Source: Schistocerca nitens
Taxonomy: Eukaryota > Arthropoda > Insecta > Orthoptera > Acrididae
Assembly (NCBI RefSeq): GCF_023898315.1
Contig: NC_064616.1
Coordinates: 296,720,934-296,784,933 of the forward strand
Length of the DNA: 64,000 nt
Direction of reading: 5' to 3'
Shown: positions 60,498 through 64,000 of the stretch, one piece after another
Layout of the letters: each line of letters begins with the position of its first letter
Position numbering within the stretch: position 1 is the stretch's first letter
Notes under the pieces: generated by a model
Told to the model about the DNA's origin: nothing
The model's database searches: none
The model's input: only the letters and a program-made list of their open reading frames with translations
Program-made: the position numbers and the translations under genes

Positions 60498-62215
60498 CGC
60501 ACGCGTGCATGTGTAAAAATTTTGATATGCGAAGCATACAGCTACTATCATTGTTGTACCTTAGCAAAAGATCTTGCTGAGAAAATGAGAAAATTCTAAT
60601 CCTGCATAAAATCTCTAATTGGATTGAAGGCTTCCATCCAGTCACTTGTCGACAAGTCTAGTGCGAAAATAGAACCCAACTAATGGATAGCTGGGAAGTT
60701 TTAAATTTCGCATTTAAGATATCGTTCATGCAGGGGGATCATACAAACATTGAATCATTTGACCATCACACAGACTCCTGTGTGGGATACATAGTAATAG
60801 GCATAGGCATGAGTGGAATCTGAATTCGGTTTCACGGAGAGTACTCTACGGCATTGGCCCCTTACTCGGCTTGCATTTAGCTCAAATCTCTTGCCCAGTG
60901 CAAAGTCCCAAACAACTGGAAAAAAGAAGAGTTGACCTCTATTTAAGAAAGGTAAAAGTATAGACCCACAAGATCATAGCTCTGTATCCTTAACGGAGGC
61001 TTGCTGTAGAATTTTTGACCACACTCTGTTCACATGCAATAAATTTCTGTGACGGGGAAAAGCTTCTGTCCACAAATCAGCACTGTCTTAGAAAGCATCA
61101 CTCATGCGAAACTCGGCTGACCGTTTTTTTCCCCGTGATATTCTGTGACCCATGGATTAATAAGGACAGCAGGCAGATTTCCATTTCTAGATTTTCAAAA
61201 AGCATTTGAGACTGTGTCCCACTGCAGGCTGGTAGACTGTTGACTAAGATACAAGCATACGGAATAGGTTCCCAGATGAGAGAGGGGGGTCGAAGACTTC
61301 TTAAGTAATAGAACCCAGTATGTTGTCATCGACAGCGAATGTTCATCAGAGACAACAGGATTGCCCCAGTGGAGTGTGATTGGACTGCTCTTATTCTCTA
61401 TAGAGGTACATGATATGGTCGACTGGGTGAGTTTTGTTGTTTGCTGATTGCACTCTGGTGTACCGGGAAGGTGTAATCATTGAGTGACTGTAGAATGCTG
61501 AAAGATCACCTTGATAAAATTTCTATTTTGTATGATGAATTACTCTAAATATAGGAAAATGTATGTTAATGCAGAAGTATAGGGGGAAAAATAATGTTTG
61601 AATACAGTATTAAGACTGTGCTGCTTGACACAGTCTCTTTGATTATATTACCTAGATGTAACATGGAAAAGCGATATGAAGTGGAACGCGCTCATAAGGA
61701 TAGTAGTAGGGAAGGGGAATGGCCGACAATGGTTTATTGGGAGAATTCTAGAAAAGAACACTGCATATAGAACACTGGTGTGACTCATTCTTTGGGATTC
61801 CCGCCATGTCAGGTTAAAGGAAGACATAAAGGGGTCCAGAAGCATGCTGCTGTATTTGATACCAGTAGGTTCAAACAAGAAACAAGTGTTATGGAGATGC
61901 TTGGGGAACTTAAATGGGAATCTCTGGAAGGGAGGCCAAGTTCTTTCTGAGTAACACTATTGAGAAAATATAAAGAAGTGGCATTTGAAGTTGACTGTAG
62001 ATTGATTCTACTGCCACCAATGTAAATTTTGTGTATGGACTATGAAGATGAGAAAAATTAAGGCTTGTATGGAGGTGTAGACATTAGTTTTTTTCCTCCT
62101 TACTCTACTTGCGAGTGGAACAGGAAAGGAAATTACTAATAGTGCTACAAGGTACCTGCCGCTGTGCATCATGCAGTGGCTTGTGGAGTATATATGTAGA
62201 TGTAGATTGTTATCT
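60190..62215 (+). pseudogene. non-LTR retrotransposon (LINE) ORF2 remnant with 3' end
   Basis: The order along the strand is consistent. First a linker (FKWIVNNILEKYVPNKWIKD at 60260-60320), interrupted by a GT/GC tract. Then a reverse transcriptase start (QVPNNWKKEELTSI-like at about 60905), the A motif region (FLDFQKAFETVSHCRLVD at about 61185-61240), SNRTQYVVIDS (61300-61335), a degraded FADD box (FADSTLVY-like at about 61440), and a C-terminal region. The 3' tail reads CTTGCGAGTGGAACAGGAAA and ends TATATATGTAGATGTAGATT. Frameshifts and stops throughout. The clade (CR1/Jockey-like) is not settled. Confidence 0.78.
60449..60500 (+). repeat. (GT)20(GC)6 tract
   Basis: Alternating purine-pyrimidine sequence of about 50 bases, ending in GC repeats, inside the LINE remnant. 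Confidence 0.95.
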
Positions 62216-62717
62216 TGGAAAAAAAGTTTGAAGCTAGCATAAAGTCAACAATATTGGCTCCTTATTATCTTTGCACTAACAAAAACTGTGATAAAGTTTA
62301 TTAACCAAAATTTTCAAATGTTCCATGATAAAATAGTGTACCTTGTATTTTGGGTGCAGTTGCTATCCATACTTCAGATTTGGAGTAGATGTAGAATATT
62401 GAAACTTTTCCTGACATTGTCTAATTAAGACTTGAACCTGTACCTCTGCCTCAAAACTGTTGTCTCAAACTTCTGTTGGCCTACAGTTCTCTTCTACTTT
62501 GCTTAGAGAAAGGAAATAAAATATAGCTTAGCTACAGCCCAAGGAATGTTACCTAGAAAAGATGTTTTATGAAATGCAGTTGCATGAAGTTGAGCATAAG
62601 ATTAATCTACAATAGTTTTGTATGTACTTGGATTATAGTGTTGTTACAGCAAGTAATAATGAAATAATTTACACTGAAATGTGGTATTTTCATTTATGAG
62701 TGTAAACCCCCGCCCCC

Positions 62718-62761
<44 letters not shown>

Positions 62762-62785
62762 ACTCACTCACTCTCTGTGTCTGTC

Positions 62786-62828
<43 letters not shown>
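62718..62828 (+). repeat. (CT)n(CACT)n(GT)n compound tract before a nocte exon
   Basis: CT to 62757, CACT units to about 62772, mixed CTGT, then GT to 62828. The tract ends 41 bases before the exon at 62870. Confidence 0.95.
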
Positions 62829-62829
<1 letters not shown>

Positions 62830-62869
62830 CATGGCTACAGTGAATTTATAACTTTAATTTTTTTTTCAG

Positions 62870-63077
62870 CCCATAGTACACACAGACAAATCATGGAGCA
62901 GCATTATGGCAGGAAATGCAGAAAGCAATGTACATCCTCCAAGCTTTCTTGCTCATCAGTCACCTCAGTTCCAACAAGAATTTCCCAAGTTGTCCAGTGG
63001 CGAAGGTCAACCCACTGCAGTTGCAAAAGGAGCATCCGATACACAGTATGGTCCAGGACCCAGTTTGCGACCTCAAA
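62870..63077 (+). CDS. nocte: PRRC2/BAT2 homologue (nocte), fourth coding exon
   Basis: 69 codons plus one base, between TTTTTTTTCAG (62868-62869) and the GTAAGT donor at 63078. It begins PIVHTDKSWSSIMAGN and holds two family landmarks: the KSW motif and, after FQQEFPKLSSGEG (family: F-S-x-E-E-F-P-T-L), the YGPGPSLRPQ segment, nearly identical to the GPGPSLRPQ of vertebrate PRRC2 proteins. The EFP(K/T)L stretch is one of the few ordered-looking islands in the protein. Phase 0 entry from exon 3 and phase 1 exit fit the next exon. Overlapping open frames on both strands here are shadows. Confidence 0.95.
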
Positions 63078-63168
63078 GTAAGTTTGGTCATACTGTCTTC
63101 TGGAAGTGTAATTGAGTGAACTGATTATATAGAAATTGTTGGCATTTTCAATTTCACTGTCCCCCCAG
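63078..63168 (+). other. nocte: nocte intron 4 (91 bp)
   Basis: Short intron, GTAAGT to TCCCCCCAG. Such a small intron contrasts sharply with the 39-kb intron just before it. Confidence 0.9.
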
Positions 63169-63303
63169 CGGAAGGAAGCTGGATCCAAGGAGGGAGCCGG
63201 AAATCTGGCCCGCCATCAGCCCAGATCCCAAGTGGAGGGGCAGCAAGTGGTGCTCTCCAGGCTGCTGCTGTCCTGGGCCCCCTAGTTCATGTACCATCCC
63301 AAG
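63169..63303 (+). CDS. nocte: PRRC2/BAT2 homologue (nocte), fifth coding exon
   Basis: 135 bases. The first two complete a Thr codon split by the intron, and the reading is EGSWIQGGSRKSGPPSAQIP followed by an Ala/Gly/Leu-rich stretch ending HVPSQ. It follows directly on SLRPQ, where vertebrate PRRC2 proteins have a Thr-Trp-x-x-Gly-Gly-like continuation (SLRPQNSTTW-R-D-G-G-G), so SW-x-x-GG sits at the expected place. It ends with one base of a new codon before GTATAA (63304). The donor is weaker than the others, so the exact end could shift by a few bases. Confidence 0.85.
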
Positions 63304-64000
63304 GTATAACTTTTTGTTTCAGTTGTGAAATTCTGTAAGGATCTCATCACATGAGCTAAATTCTTCACATATGAATTTTTTTTTACTGTTTTTGTAGCAG
63401 CGTGTTCCTTATTCATTTAGCATTTGTACACTTTGTTCTCAGCATTGAAGTCCAAACTATAATAAATAATATAATTTACATTCTAGTAATGTTTTGTGAC
63501 ATGTTTGAATGGAAGCAAGAATTATATGTTGATGCAAGTGTTAAACAAAAAGAGGGAAGAATTGGGTTATGATTAGAGAACAGGCCTCATGAGTATAAAG
63601 ACTGTTCAGTATTAGAGTATAGTAACATTTAAAGGCTGCAGATATGTCTTGTATTAACACTCTGATGCAGGTTTGGCAAAAGCACCATCCTTGGTGTTGA
63701 TGAAGCTCATGATAATTTCAGACTTTTGGAGTACAACAAACAGTTCACTCAAGACCATGTTTTTAAGAACAGTTTTTTTTTTTTAAGGTTTTAAATGACC
63801 ACCACAATTTTAATGTAATATGCACTGGTGAGGGGACACTGTTGGCTGTTCCATCATTTTGCAAAACAGCGTCCTCAGAATTTGTGTCTCTCCAGTGAAT
63901 TTGAAGATACTTGTGAACAGAACGCAACCCTCTGCAGTTGTATGTGGGCCCGTGGAGGATGGGCACACTTTCTCTCGTGAACCACTGTGAAGTTGTGTCG
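63304..64000 (+). other. nocte: nocte intron 5 (partial); no further exon recognised
   Basis: No PRRC2-like coding continuation was found before the window ends. A TGATGCAG at 63663-63670 is a possible acceptor, but the reading after it has no family similarity. The open frame on the minus strand at 63763-63966 was not recognised. Confidence 0.6.

Noticed and set aside
63670-63775. Possible sixth nocte exon after GATGCAG
   Set aside because: The frame stays open for a while but has none of the expected PRRC2 sequence and no pyrimidine tract before the AG.

Overview
The window is animal nuclear DNA with low coding density: one spliced host gene embedded in a dense layer of transposable elements. 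The best fit is an orthopteran insect, probably a grasshopper or locust of the Schistocerca type. That placement rests on several tRNA-headed SINE families that I remember as abundant in such genomes (notably one with the tail core CCCATAGTGCTCAGAGCC), on kilobase-scale introns, and on long GT/GA microsatellites. It is a judgement from memory, not a search. I see no bacterial-type operon, CRISPR array, rRNA gene or functional tRNA gene.

Host gene. Five coding exons on the + strand form the 5' part of the insect PRRC2/BAT2 homologue (Drosophila nocte): 20143-20226, 22570-22800, 23487-23618, 62870-63077 and 63169-63303. All junctions keep the reading frame (phases 0,0,0,1), and together they encode about 263 residues including the conserved BAT2 N-terminal block. 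The gene continues beyond 64000. The third intron (23619-62869) is 39.3 kb long and holds most of the mobile DNA. Sequence 5' of 20089 is probably upstream flank or 5'UTR intron.

Mobile elements, left to right. 1-890: 3' end of a piggyBac-type transposase. 943-1345: two SINE copies. 1560-4645: a LINE remnant split by a complete but dead pogo/Tigger element (1734-4092), which is itself split by a composite SINE (2488-2920) that holds another SINE (2630-2830). 6141-7089: two more SINEs. 11793-12384: an inverted-repeat element. 15772-16005: another SINE. Inside the large intron: PIF/Harbinger-like remnants (about 23700-24030, 28850-29520, 56440-56760); a full-length mariner-like element with terminal inverted repeats of about 300 bp (24372-26486); a DDE transposase fragment (27200-27600); an antisense Gypsy retrotransposon with two 486-bp LTRs (30388-34887); a decayed transposon-type gene (35543-37003); a ZBED/GTF2IRD2-type hAT remnant (38340-39800); DUF4817-type transposase fragments (43540-43700, 52560-52850); a SINE at 46364-46547; a 951-bp foldback element (46660-47610); a second pogo-type transposase (51380-52420); a Tc1-like 5' end (55035-55280); a SINE at 56008-56248; and a LINE remnant (60190-62215).

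The most unusual items are: the Gypsy copy, whose reading frame runs straight from protease to integrase without reverse transcriptase or RNase H although its LTRs differ at only about 4 of 486 positions; the foldback element, whose two arms each carry an inward-facing tRNA-like module; the composite SINE sharing that module; the four-layer nested insertion at 1.5-4.6 kb; and GT/CT tracts close to nocte splice sites. I found no new multi-gene system, and nothing here supports claiming one.
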